A stretch of 64,000 nt of DNA, taken from assembly GCA_025463515.1 (NCBI GenBank), contig JAODAQ010000029.1, positions 20,977-84,976 on the forward strand, given 5' to 3'. The position numbers and the translations under genes were made by a program. Below, in pieces: positions 18,726 to 26,094 of the stretch. Under the pieces are notes generated by a model, which was not told the origin of the DNA, did not search any database, and saw nothing but the letters and a program-made list of their open reading frames with translations. The stretch's first letter is position 1. The number at the start of each line of letters is the position of its first letter. The DNA comes from Rhodoglobus sp. GTDB taxonomy: Bacteria; Actinomycetota; Actinomycetes; Actinomycetales; Microbacteriaceae.

Positions 18726-19388
18726 CTAATGGGAGGGCTCAGCAGGGAGCAGGTCGGCCAGAAGGGACTCGACTCGGAGTTTGATCTCGTCGCGGACCAG
18801 ACGAACCTCGTCGATGGGTAGTCCGGCAGGGTCGGTGAGGTCCCAGTCGAGGTAGCGTTTGCCGGGATAGATGGCGCAGGCGTCGCCGCAGCCCATGGTG
18901 ACGACCATATCGGCTGCCTGAACGACGTCGTCGGTCAGTGGCTTCGGGAACTCTTCGTTGAGGTCGAGGCCGAGTTCGGCCATGACCTCGATCACGGCGG
19001 GGTTGATGACGTTCGTGGGCGATGAGCCTGCGGAGCGGACGTGGACGCGTCCGTTGCCGAGATGGTGCGTGAGAACGGCGGCCATCTGCGAGCGGCCCGC
19101 GTTCTGCTCGCAGACGAACAGGATCTCGGGCACCGGGGACTCGATCGCACCCTTTGCCTGCGCGAGCGCGGTCAGCCGGTCGGTGGCGAAGCGTGTGGTC
19201 TGTGAGGCGAGGTGGGCTTTGACTTTCGAGGTGCGGAGCAAGCCCGTGTAGGACTCGAGGACGTAGCGCTCGACAGTCTCGGCTCCGAAGATCCCGGCGA
19301 ACTTGTCGGTCAGATCAGACGCAAGGCGCTTGAGGTAATCCTCGGGGTAGGCGAGGCCAGGCATCCCGCGGCGGGCGGTGAGGTCCAT
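18726..19388 (-). CDS. arsC: Arsenate reductase with N-terminal three-helix-bundle domain
   Basis: This 220-residue protein joins an N-terminal helical domain of about 85 residues (LASDLTDKFAGIFGAETVERYVLESY...) to a low-molecular-weight phosphatase-type arsenate reductase. The active-site loop reads CEQNAGRSQ, and the second cysteines lie in MGCGDACAIYPGKRYLDWDL. The enzyme should reduce As(V) to As(III), probably with mycothiol/mycoredoxin as in Corynebacterium ArsC. It starts two bases after the stop of the preceding arsC, so the two are coupled, and it ends 26 bp before cmtR begins. A glutamate replaces the usual residue after the catalytic Cys. Confidence 0.85.
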   Translation of the reverse strand: MDLTARRGMPGLAYPEDYLKRLASDLTDKFAGIFGAETVERYVLESYTGLLRTSKVKAHLASQTTRFATDRLTALAQAKGAIESPVPEILFVCEQNAGRSQMAAVLTHHLGNGRVHVRSAGSSPTNVINPAVIEVMAELGLDLNEEFPKPLTDDVVQAADMVVTMGCGDACAIYPGKRYLDWDLTDPAGLPIDEVRLVRDEIKLRVESLLADLLPAEPSH

Positions 19389-19390
19389 GG

Positions 19391-19795
19391 TCAGGCGGGC
19401 AGCAGTTCGGCGAGCAGGGTTTGGATGCGCTGCTTGATGTCGTCGCGAATGGGGCGGACCTCGTCGATGCTCTTGCCCTTGGGGTCGACCAGTTCCCAGT
19501 CCTCATAGCGCTTGCCGGGGAAGATCGGGCAGACGTCGCCGCAGCCCATGGTGATGACGACGTCGGAGTCACGGACCTGCTCGGTGGTCATGAGCTGCGG
19601 TACGCCTTGGCTGATGTCGATGCCCTCTTCGGCCATGGCCTGGATGGCAATCGGGTTGATCTCGTTGCCCGGCTCGGAGCCGCCGGAGCGCACTTCGACG
19701 GCGCCACCGGACAGCGCCTTCATGTACCCGGCGGCCATCTGCGAGCGGCCGGCGTTGTGAATGCAGACGAACAGAACTACGGGCTTCTCGGTCAT
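19391..19795 (-). CDS. arsC: Arsenate reductase, stand-alone LMW phosphatase type
   Basis: The 134-residue protein has the canonical CIHNAGRSQ loop with the nucleophilic cysteine at residue 11 and the second cysteine pair in MGCGDVCPIFPGKRYEDWEL. It reduces arsenate to arsenite. The start at 19795 is preferred over ATG 19816 because TATGCT (19802-19807) lies exactly six bases upstream, giving a leaderless mRNA, and because homology begins at MTEKPVVLFVC. The operator-like inverted repeat CATAGA-N6-TCTATG overlaps that hexamer and is shared with the next gene upstream. Confidence 0.88.
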   Translation of the reverse strand: MTEKPVVLFVCIHNAGRSQMAAGYMKALSGGAVEVRSGGSEPGNEINPIAIQAMAEEGIDISQGVPQLMTTEQVRDSDVVITMGCGDVCPIFPGKRYEDWELVDPKGKSIDEVRPIRDDIKQRIQTLLAELLPA

Positions 19796-19803
19796 ATCGA
19801 AAG

Positions 19804-19821
19804 CATAGACCATCATCTATG
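19804..19821 (-). promoter_or_regulatory. Operator upstream of arsC (CATAGA-N6-TCTATG)
   Basis: A perfect 6-bp inverted repeat with a six-base centre overlaps the -10 of arsC. The same 18-bp pattern with the same spacing occurs at 20796-20813 in front of the ArsR-ArsC fusion, so one regulator probably controls both. Confidence 0.65.
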
Positions 19822-19847
19822 GATTAAGTTGGGGAGCCGGACCGAGT

Positions 19848-20798
19848 TCACGCAGCGTTCATGACCGCCATGTCGGCGAGCAGTGCGCGGACGCGGGTGT
19901 TGATGTCGTCGCGGACGGCGCGGACGCCGTCCATGGAGAGGTCTGCGGGATCTGGCAGATCCCAGTCGAGGTAGCGGCGGCCGGGGTAGATCGGGCAGGC
20001 GTCGCCGCAGCCCATGGTGATGACGTAGTCGGCGGCGCGCACGACCTCGTCGGTGAGCGGCTTGGGGTACTCGCCGCCGATCGGGATGCCGATCTCGTCC
20101 AGCGCGGCGATGATCTTCGGATTGATCGAGCCTGCGGGCTCAGAGCCGGCGGTCAGCACTCGCACGCGGTCGCCGGCCAAGGAACGAAGGATCGCGGAAG
20201 CGAGTTGAGAGCGACCGGCGTTCTGCACGCACACGAAGAGCACGTCGGGCACGTCGTCGGTGATGAGGCCGTCGGCGGCGGCAAGGGCGCGCAGACGGTC
20301 GGCGGCGAAGCGGGCGGTCAGCGAAGGCAGGTAGCGAGTGATGCGGGCGCGGTCGGCGAGCAGTGTGTAGCTGCCGTGCACATACTCAGCCACGGTCTCG
20401 AGGGAGAACACCCCGGCGAACCTGGTGGCCAGATCGACGGCGATCCGGTCCAGCACTGGGGGAGCGACGACCGCGGCGACCGGGTCGGCGTGCACGGAGT
20501 CGAAGACTTCGTTCACGCGTGAGGGCACGACTGAGTACCAGACGGTGCGGCCCTCCTGTGCCCGCTCGAGCAGGCCCTCGTCGGTCATGATCCGCAGGTG
20601 GTGGCTCACCGTCGGCTGGGTGAGCCCGAGTTCGTCGGCGAGTTCGGTGACGGGTCGGCGGCCGCCGTCGGCCTCGACGATGAGGCTGAGGATCTGGATG
20701 CGAGTGGGGTCGGCCATCGCCCGGAGGTTGCGGGCGATCTGCTCGGCCTCGGCCCGGCCGAGCAGCCCGGGGCGCGATTCAGGGTCGGCGGGAAGCAT
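19848..20798 (-). CDS. ArsR regulator fused to arsenate reductase
   Basis: The 316-residue protein has three parts. Residues 15-105 form an ArsR/SmtB winged helix (recognition segment LTQPTVSHHLRIM). Residues 110-180 form a three-helix bundle like that of the neighbouring arsC. Residues 185-310 form a reductase with CVQNAGRSQ (nucleophile C190) and MGCGDACPIYPGRRYLDWDL. The regulator half has no cysteine at all, so it cannot sense arsenite by the usual thiol site unless the reductase half provides one. Its start codon lies inside a perfect inverted repeat, implying autoregulation. Confidence 0.88.
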   Translation of the reverse strand: MLPADPESRPGLLGRAEAEQIARNLRAMADPTRIQILSLIVEADGGRRPVTELADELGLTQPTVSHHLRIMTDEGLLERAQEGRTVWYSVVPSRVNEVFDSVHADPVAAVVAPPVLDRIAVDLATRFAGVFSLETVAEYVHGSYTLLADRARITRYLPSLTARFAADRLRALAAADGLITDDVPDVLFVCVQNAGRSQLASAILRSLAGDRVRVLTAGSEPAGSINPKIIAALDEIGIPIGGEYPKPLTDEVVRAADYVITMGCGDACPIYPGRRYLDWDLPDPADLSMDGVRAVRDDINTRVRALLADMAVMNAA

Positions 20799-20814
20799 AG
20801 ACGTGAGTCTATGC
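20795..20814 (-). promoter_or_regulatory. Operator of the ArsR-ArsC fusion gene
   Basis: Perfect 8-bp arms GCATAGAC/GTCTATGC are separated by four bases. The start codon of the fusion gene and the candidate -10 (TAGACT, seven bases before the ATG) both lie in it. It shares the CATAGA-N6-TCTATG core with the arsC promoter. Confidence 0.7.
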
Positions 20815-20831
20815 GAACCCTCCGATCTGGG

Positions 20832-22148
20832 TCAGGAGCAGCAGGATGACGACGACGAATCCGTCGAGCACACACCGGTCGCGGGCAGGACTAGCTTGAC
20901 GTTGCGGGCTGCGGTGAGGTCGCCCGCCAAGTAGGCGGTGATCGAGCGGACCTGCTCGTAGCCGGTGGCGAGCAGGAAGGTGGGGGCGCGTCCGTAGCTC
21001 TTCATCCCGGCGATGAAGAAGTTTGGCTCGGGCTGTTCCAGCTCGGTGAACCCGTGGGGCTCGACGGTGCCGCAGCTGTGCAGGTTCGGGTCGATGAGCG
21101 GGGCGAGCCTGACGGGCGCTTCGACGATGTCATCGAGGGACAGGCGGATCTCTCGCAGTATGCCGAGGTCGGGCCGGAAGCCGGTGGCGTTCACGATCAG
21201 GTCCGTGGTGAGGTGCTCGATGCTGCCGTTGCGAAGACCGGCGATGTCGACCTGTTCGCCGCTCCTGGATAGTTCGAGGATCTCGAATCCGTCGACGACA
21301 GTGATCACGCCGAAGTCGATGAGCTTCTGCACCTTCGACCCGAGCGAGGCGCGACCGGCCAGCTCGTCGTCATCGGAGGTAAAAACCCGCACGGCGGACT
21401 TGTTGCGGATTACCCATGTCACGGTCGTGTCGGGCGAGGTCTGGATGAGCGTCGACAGGTTGATGAGGGTGTTGGCAGCAGAGTGCCCGGCACCGACGAC
21501 GGTGATGTGTTTGCCGGCGAACCGGGCACGGTCGGCCCCGAGAACGTCAGGCAGCGCGTGTGTGACGTGGTGGGCGACTGCGTCGAGGCCCAGCGGGTCG
21601 AGTCCGTTCGAGCCGAGGCTGTTGGTGGTGCGGTAGGTGCCGGAGGCGTCGATGACGGCGCGGGCAGTGACCTCGGTCACCGTGCCGTTTGAGTCGGTGA
21701 TGCGCAGCGCGAACGGGGTGCTGGCGCGACCGGTCGAGCGGGTGCGGTCCATGCCTTGGCGGGTGACCGCGGCGACGGTGACGCCGGTATGGATACGGGA
21801 GGAGATCGAGTCGAGGCCGGCGAGCGGGTGAAGGTACTGCTCGACCAGCTCGGTTCCGCTGGGGGCCTTGTCCTGGTAACGGGGCTCGGTCCAGCCGTCC
21901 GCCTCGAGCAGGCGGTGGGCCGCCGGGTCGATGAGGTGCTTCCACGGCGAGAAGAGGCGGATATGGCCCCAGGAGCGCATGCTGCTGGCGATCGAATCGC
22001 CCGCCTCGTAGATGACGAAGTCGATCCCGCGTTCAACAAGGTTCGCGGCGGCGGCCAGGCCGATGGGCCCGGCGCCGATGATCGCGACGGGCAGGCCGTC
22101 AAGCCGTGAGTCGCGGACAATGGGCGAGGTTAGGTCGATGAGGGTCAT
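20832..22148 (-). CDS. ArsO-like flavin-dependent oxidoreductase
   Basis: The 438-residue protein is a two-Rossmann flavoprotein. An FAD-binding GAGPIGLAAAANL motif lies near residue 25, an NAD(P)H motif VVGAGHSAANTLINL near residue 215, and a flavin monooxygenase-like signature NATGFRPDLGIL near residue 320. Proteins of this type accompany arsR/arsC genes in many actinobacteria (often called ArsO), but the reaction is not firmly known. The extreme C-terminus is Ser-rich with three cysteines (CSTDSSSSSCCS), unlike typical monooxygenases. It begins ten bases after the 49-residue small ORF. Confidence 0.8.
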   Translation of the reverse strand: MTLIDLTSPIVRDSRLDGLPVAIIGAGPIGLAAAANLVERGIDFVIYEAGDSIASSMRSWGHIRLFSPWKHLIDPAAHRLLEADGWTEPRYQDKAPSGTELVEQYLHPLAGLDSISSRIHTGVTVAAVTRQGMDRTRSTGRASTPFALRITDSNGTVTEVTARAVIDASGTYRTTNSLGSNGLDPLGLDAVAHHVTHALPDVLGADRARFAGKHITVVGAGHSAANTLINLSTLIQTSPDTTVTWVIRNKSAVRVFTSDDDELAGRASLGSKVQKLIDFGVITVVDGFEILELSRSGEQVDIAGLRNGSIEHLTTDLIVNATGFRPDLGILREIRLSLDDIVEAPVRLAPLIDPNLHSCGTVEPHGFTELEQPEPNFFIAGMKSYGRAPTFLLATGYEQVRSITAYLAGDLTAARNVKLVLPATGVCSTDSSSSSCCS

Positions 22149-22158
22149 GGTGTCGTCC

Positions 22159-22308
22159 TTAGCAGCAGGCGAGTTCGCGGATGGGAGCGGCGGAGGGTTG
22201 CGGTCTTGGTGCCCGCTTGGGGGTTCTGGCCTGTCGGGCAGCGTCGATCAGTTCTTTGTGCTCTTGGTGGAAGAGCTTGAGCCAAGCCTCTGGGTTCGCG
22301 GCGAACAT
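22159..22308 (-). CDS. 49-residue small protein at the head of the arsO operon
   Basis: The frame begins MFAANPEAWLKLFHQEHKE and ends in IRELACC. The N-terminal half looks like an amphipathic helix; the second half is Pro/Arg-rich and closes with two adjacent cysteines. An AAGGAG site lies eight bases before the ATG, and the stop is ten bases before the ArsO-like gene, so it is the first gene of that transcript. The vicinal cysteines could bind As(III), which is inference. I do not recognise a family. Confidence 0.65.
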   Translation of the reverse strand: MFAANPEAWLKLFHQEHKELIDAARQARTPKRAPRPQPSAAPIRELACC

Positions 22309-22334
22309 CGGTAGTGCTCCTTCTGCCAATCATG

Positions 22335-22396
22335 CATCGATCTCTGTCGATGTTCGAGTATGAGCGCCTATATCGATGAATGTCAATGTTCGATAT
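22335..22396. promoter_or_regulatory. Divergent ars promoter region with two operator copies
   Basis: CATCGA-N6-TCGATG lies at 22335-22352, and a degenerate copy with the same spacing (TATCGA-N6-TCAATG) at 22371-22388. The second copy is also embedded in a longer repeat, ATATCGA/TCGATAT (22370-22376 and 22390-22396). It separates the 49-residue ORF (minus) from arsR (plus). TATGGT at 22394-22399 is six bases before the arsR ATG. Confidence 0.65.
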
Positions 22397-22405
22397 GGTT
22401 GAGCT

Positions 22406-22756
22406 ATGAGCACGATGACCTTGCTGCCCGTAATCCAAGCGGCCGCCTGCTGCGCACCGCTAACCCGTGACGCGATGACCCAGTCGCAAGCCGACGACCT
22501 TTCCAAGTCGTTGAAGGCAATCGCCGACCCGGCCAGGCTCCGGCTGATCTCGATCATCGCCGCGTCCGAGGGTCAGGAGGCGTGTGTCTGCGATCTGACT
22601 GAGCCGCTGAACATCGGCCAGCCCACCGTGTCGCACCACCTGAAGGTGCTCACCGAGGCCGGTTTCGTCACTCGTTCGAAGCGTGGAACGTGGGCGTACT
22701 ACAAGCTCGTCCCCGGGGCGCTGGACTCCCTCGCCCGACTGCTCGTCACCGCGTGA
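22406..22756 (+). CDS. arsR: ArsR arsenite-responsive repressor (Corynebacterium type)
   Basis: The 116-residue repressor has a winged helix with recognition segment IGQPTVSHHLKVL. Cysteines 15 and 16 lie in an N-terminal extension and cysteines 60 and 62 in EACVCDL. Corynebacterium glutamicum ArsR binds As(III) through Cys15, Cys16 and Cys55, so this appears to be the same site type. It should release its operator when arsenite enters the cell. The start is leaderless. Its stop overlaps the start of the aquaporin gene, so repressor and channel are co-translated. Confidence 0.9.
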   Translation: MSTMTLLPVIQAAACCAPLTRDAMTQSQADDLSKSLKAIADPARLRLISIIAASEGQEACVCDLTEPLNIGQPTVSHHLKVLTEAGFVTRSKRGTWAYYKLVPGALDSLARLLVTA

Positions 22757-23430
22757 ACATGGTCCGGCGCGTCAGCGCTGAACTGCTCGGAAGCGCCTTG
22801 CTTGCCGCCCTCGTCGTCGGCTCCGGAATCGCTGCCCAACGCCTCTCACCCTCCGACACCGGACTGCAGTTGCTCGAGAATGCGTTCGCGACAGCGCTCG
22901 GACTTCCCGTCCTCATCCTCATCTTCGGGCCGCTCAGCGGCGCACACTTCAACCCAGTCGTCTCCCTCGTCGACTCCGCCAGTGGGCTCCGGTCCTGGCG
23001 CGACACCGCCGCATACATCCCCGCCCAGATTGTCGGATGCATGCTCGGCGCGATGCTCGCCAACCTCATGTTCGGCGTCCCCGCCGTCAGCATCAGCACC
23101 ACCGACCGCGTCACCCCGGCGCACTTCCTCGCCGAGATCGTCGCCACCGCCGGTCTCATCCTTGTGATCTTCGTCCTCGCCCGAACGGGCCGGGCGAACC
23201 TCACCCCGGCCGCAGTCGGCGCATACATCGGCGCCGCCTACTTCTTCACCAGCTCCGCGAGCTTCGCCAATCCGGCCATCACCATCGGCCGGATGTTCAG
23301 CGACACCTTCGCCGGAATCGCACCTACCTCGGCACCCGGATTCATCGCAGCCCAACTCGTTGGCGGCGCAATCGGATTCATCCTCGTCGGCTGGCTGTAC
23401 CCGACCCGGCGAATTGCTCCCGCTAGTTGA
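22753..23430 (+). CDS. aqpS: AqpS-type aquaglyceroporin (arsenite channel)
   Basis: This 225-residue MIP-family channel has six hydrophobic helices and two half-helix signatures. The first is GAHFNPVVS (NPV box near residue 68) and the second SFANPAITIGR (NPA box near residue 175). In Sinorhizobium meliloti an ars-operon aquaglyceroporin lets As(III) produced by ArsC flow out down its gradient. Because no acr3 or arsB pump is present in this window, it may be the arsenite exit route. The GTG at 22753 overlaps the arsR stop; an ATG two codons later is an alternative. Confidence 0.88.
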   Translation: MNMVRRVSAELLGSALLAALVVGSGIAAQRLSPSDTGLQLLENAFATALGLPVLILIFGPLSGAHFNPVVSLVDSASGLRSWRDTAAYIPAQIVGCMLGAMLANLMFGVPAVSISTTDRVTPAHFLAEIVATAGLILVIFVLARTGRANLTPAAVGAYIGAAYFFTSSASFANPAITIGRMFSDTFAGIAPTSAPGFIAAQLVGGAIGFILVGWLYPTRRIAPAS

Positions 23431-23932
23431 CGTCGCTGCGGCGCTCCATGAGCACCGTGTCCCGCCACTGACCCGCCATCGGCCCATAGGTCATCAGCGC
23501 GATCCGCTCACGACGACCGATCGACCGGAAACCGAATTCGGCGTGCAGCCCGATGCTCGCAGCGTTCTCCGGGAAGATGCTCGACTGGATCGTCCACACT
23601 CCGTTGCGCTCGGCACTCTCGATGAACGTCTTGAGGAGCGCCCGGCCGATACCTTTGCCTCGAGCAGCATCAGCGACGTACACCGAGTGTTCGACGACAC
23701 CCGCATAGACAGAACGCGACGAGACCGGCGACGCGGCCACCCACCCGAGTACTACTCCTTCAGCGTCAGTCGCCACAAAACGGCTGTGTGTCACTTTGCC
23801 CGAATCGAAACCGTCCCAGCTCGGTGGCTCAGCTTCGAAGGTTGCGTGACCGGTTGCGATGCCCTCAGCGAAGATGACCTGTACCTCGGGCCAGTCGACT
23901 TCGGAGAGTGGGCGGATCGTCGCATCGCTCAT
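23423..23932 (-). CDS. arsN1: GNAT N-acetyltransferase, ArsN1/phosphinothricin acetyltransferase type
   Basis: The 169-residue protein is a GNAT-fold acetyltransferase with the acetyl-CoA loop ARGKGIGRALL and the family opening IRPLSEVDWPEVQVIFAEGIATGHATFE. In ars clusters this subgroup includes ArsN1, which acetylates the organoarsenical antibiotic arsinothricin; phosphinothricin acetyltransferases look very similar, so the substrate is inferred from context. It starts only eight bases after the integrase stop on the same strand and may share the repressor-integrase transcript. Its 3' end overlaps the aquaporin gene by eight bases. Confidence 0.8.
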   Translation of the reverse strand: MSDATIRPLSEVDWPEVQVIFAEGIATGHATFEAEPPSWDGFDSGKVTHSRFVATDAEGVVLGWVAASPVSSRSVYAGVVEHSVYVADAARGKGIGRALLKTFIESAERNGVWTIQSSIFPENAASIGLHAEFGFRSIGRRERIALMTYGPMAGQWRDTVLMERRSDVN

Positions 23933-23940
23933 GCCCACAT

Positions 23941-25143
23941 TCAAGCACCTGCCCCGCCCTGCGAGCGGTTCACGCTGGCGAGCGGAATAGCCGAGGCGTG
24001 CGTCGGTCGTGACCAGGACTTCCCCGCGTTCGATTCCGACCTGGCTCGGTCGAGCGCTCCAGCAAGAGTGTCCAGGTCGTCGTCGAACAGGTCGGCGTAG
24101 ACGTCGAGCGTCATCGCCGCTGACGAGTGCCCGAGCATCCGTTGGATCGCTTTGACATTGCCGCCGGCCGATACCGCGAGGCTCGCGGCCGTGTGGCGCA
24201 GGTCGTGCGGAGTCAGGCGGATGAAGGTCGGATCGAGTTCCTTCGCTCGAGCGATTGCGACCTCGAACCATCCATCAGCGTGCGCAGGCTGCTTGAGATG
24301 ATCGACTCCGTTTCCGAAGAGGAGGCCGCTCTGCCCTTTGCCCTCGCACGCGCGAGCCAGCTCGAGCGTGAGGAAGTCGGGGAAGGGCACGACGCGAGCG
24401 GAGTGGTTCTTCGGAGTGCCGACGATGATCTTGCCATTCACTCGCGTCGCGTTCTCCCGGACACCGAGTCGGCGGCGGAGGGTGTCGACATCGCGGACGC
24501 GCAGGGCGATCGCCTCGCCCCAGCGAAGGCCGGTGTAGGACAGGAGTCGGACGAGCGTCGCGTGCTGGCCGGATGACCTCGCGAGCAGCTCGACCTGCTC
24601 GTGGCTGAGGTAGGTGTGGGCCCGCTTCACCTTGCGGGGGAGCGACACACCGCGCGCGGGGTTGGCGAGGATGCGCCGGTCGCGCACTGCGGTGTCGAGG
24701 ATTGCCGCGAGCACCCCATAGCAGCGCAGGACGACCGTTGCGGATCGTGGGCCGCCAGTTGTGTGCTTGGTTACCGCCGTGCCCTGGGTCAGCTGCGATA
24801 CCCACGTCTGCACGTCTGAGTAGCGGATGTCCGAGATCGGCGTTGATCCCCACCGAGGCTCGACGTAGAGACGCCAGGCGATTTCGAGTGGCTCGAACGA
24901 GGAAGGCTTCAGGTGCGTCTGGGACGGAAGCCACGTAGCCCCGAGCTCTCTGACGAGCACCTTCGAAGAAGAGCTGTCGATGAACTCGCCACGAGCCTTC
25001 GACACTTCGGTCGCTGCCAGGAACAGCTCTGCCTCGCGCTTGGTCTTGAACCCGCGCTTGTCGGTCTGGCTGTGATCGGGCTTGCGATACCTGACGCGGT
25101 AACGCTTCCCGTCGGTCGTTGCGTATGAGGTGATTGATCCCAC
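23941..25143 (-). CDS. int: Tyrosine recombinase (integrase) of the element
   Basis: The 400-residue enzyme has an N-terminal arm-binding region (YRVRYRKPDHSQTDKRGFKTKREAE...), a SAM-like core-binding domain and a catalytic domain. The catalytic set is visible: Arg in YTGLRWGEA, H-x-x-R in TPHDLRHT, His in MLGHSS and the nucleophile Tyr in TLDVYADLF. It should recombine attP with the tRNA-Leu attB. The GTG at 25143, preceded by GGGGAGG, is chosen; the longer frame runs back into the repressor gene and is not protein-like. The repressor gene lies 22 bp upstream. Confidence 0.92.
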   Translation of the reverse strand: MGSITSYATTDGKRYRVRYRKPDHSQTDKRGFKTKREAELFLAATEVSKARGEFIDSSSSKVLVRELGATWLPSQTHLKPSSFEPLEIAWRLYVEPRWGSTPISDIRYSDVQTWVSQLTQGTAVTKHTTGGPRSATVVLRCYGVLAAILDTAVRDRRILANPARGVSLPRKVKRAHTYLSHEQVELLARSSGQHATLVRLLSYTGLRWGEAIALRVRDVDTLRRRLGVRENATRVNGKIIVGTPKNHSARVVPFPDFLTLELARACEGKGQSGLLFGNGVDHLKQPAHADGWFEVAIARAKELDPTFIRLTPHDLRHTAASLAVSAGGNVKAIQRMLGHSSAAMTLDVYADLFDDDLDTLAGALDRARSESNAGKSWSRPTHASAIPLASVNRSQGGAGA

Positions 25144-25165
25144 TGTGCCTCCCCACAGATTGTGT

Positions 25166-25765
25166 CTACGAAGCGTTCGCTTCGAGTTCGTCTTCGTCGA
25201 GCGGGAGATTCCACCCACCGGCGTTGAGCAGGGGACCGAGCCGCCTGATTGAGCGTTGCGCGTCCCGAAGCCGTTCTTGAGTGCGTCCCGCGTACGGGCC
25301 TCCGTCCAGTAGGTTCTCCTCGACCTGGAGCATTGCTTGAAGCCGACGGATTTCAGCACTCAGTGCGTGCCACTCGCGAAGCGCATTGAGCTCGGTTGTC
25401 GAGTTGCGGCCTTCAAGTGTTCTGGACATGTAGGCACCAGCATCGAGGCTGGCGAGCCACGCATCGAACTCGATTGCCGACATCCCGTCGAACGCGCTAC
25501 TCAGGCCGGGAAGGTCCAACGGCGCGGACGGGTCGTTCATCGGCGCGAGGATGTAGCTCGGCGGCACCTGCAAAGCCATGGCGATGTTGAGCAGTTGGCT
25601 GACGTCGAGGTTGGCTTTCCGCCCTAGCTCGATGTTCTCGATGATCGAGACAGTCATGCTGCCGCCGATCGCGTCGGCCAGATCCTTCGAGGTGCGCATG
25701 CCGCGGGAGCGGCGCAGGGTTTGAATCCTCGCACCGATCGTCTTCGCCGATCCGAAATCCGTCAT
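25166..25765 (-). CDS. XRE-family repressor-like protein
   Basis: The 199-residue protein has a Cro/CI-type helix-turn-helix at residues 10-70 (IGARIQTLRRSRGMRTSKDLADAIGG...ENIELGRK...). A C-terminal helical region of unknown function follows. It is divergent from the AlpA/Xis-like gene and lies directly upstream of int on the same strand, the usual place for an element's maintenance repressor. TTGACA lies upstream on the minus strand near 25793-25798. Confidence 0.82.
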   Translation of the reverse strand: MTDFGSAKTIGARIQTLRRSRGMRTSKDLADAIGGSMTVSIIENIELGRKANLDVSQLLNIAMALQVPPSYILAPMNDPSAPLDLPGLSSAFDGMSAIEFDAWLASLDAGAYMSRTLEGRNSTTELNALREWHALSAEIRRLQAMLQVEENLLDGGPYAGRTQERLRDAQRSIRRLGPLLNAGGWNLPLDEDELEANAS

Positions 25766-25869
25766 TTTTGCACCTTATCGCGTTTCCTGTTGTCAAACCA
25801 GCGAGAAAGCTTTACCGTCATTCTAACAACTACGAGCGACAAATGGTCGCAATATCAACAGGAGGAGTC
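25766..25869. promoter_or_regulatory. Divergent control region between repressor and Xis-like gene
   Basis: This A/T-richer 104-bp region separates two divergent genes. It contains a minus-strand TTGACA and a small perfect inverted repeat GCGAC-aaatg-GTCGC at 25836-25850, a possible repressor site. An AGGAGGAG ribosome site serves the plus-strand gene. Confidence 0.5.
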
Positions 25870-26070
25870 ATGGAAGAGGATTTCATTCACGCAACCGCCG
25901 TCGGCGAGATCACCGGCCTGTCGGCCGGAGCTCTGGCACAGCTTCGCTACCGGGGCATCGGCCCCAAGTTTTACAAGCCGACACCGCGCAAGGTGCTCTA
26001 TAAGCGATCCGAAGTCATTGCTTGGATCGAGGCGAGCGCCAAGGAGCGTACCTCGCCGACATACGCCTGA
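25870..26070 (+). CDS. AlpA/Xis-like winged-helix protein
   Basis: The 66-residue protein has the MerR-like winged-helix pattern of excisionases and AlpA regulators: ATAVGEITGLSAGALAQLRYRGIGPKFYKPTPRKVLYKRSEVIAWIE. Such proteins bind att DNA and steer the integrase towards excision, or activate int. A strong AGGAGGAG site precedes the ATG. It is divergent from the repressor and followed by the nested inverted-repeat region. Confidence 0.85.
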   Translation: MEEDFIHATAVGEITGLSAGALAQLRYRGIGPKFYKPTPRKVLYKRSEVIAWIEASAKERTSPTYA

Positions 26071-26094
26071 CGGGGCAGGGGTATTCCTGAGCTA

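Noticed and set aside
19816..19816. ATG at 19816 as the arsC start
   Set aside because: It would place the start within the operator and upstream of the -10 hexamer's expected TSS; the ATG at 19795 has the six-base spacing and matches the family N-terminus.
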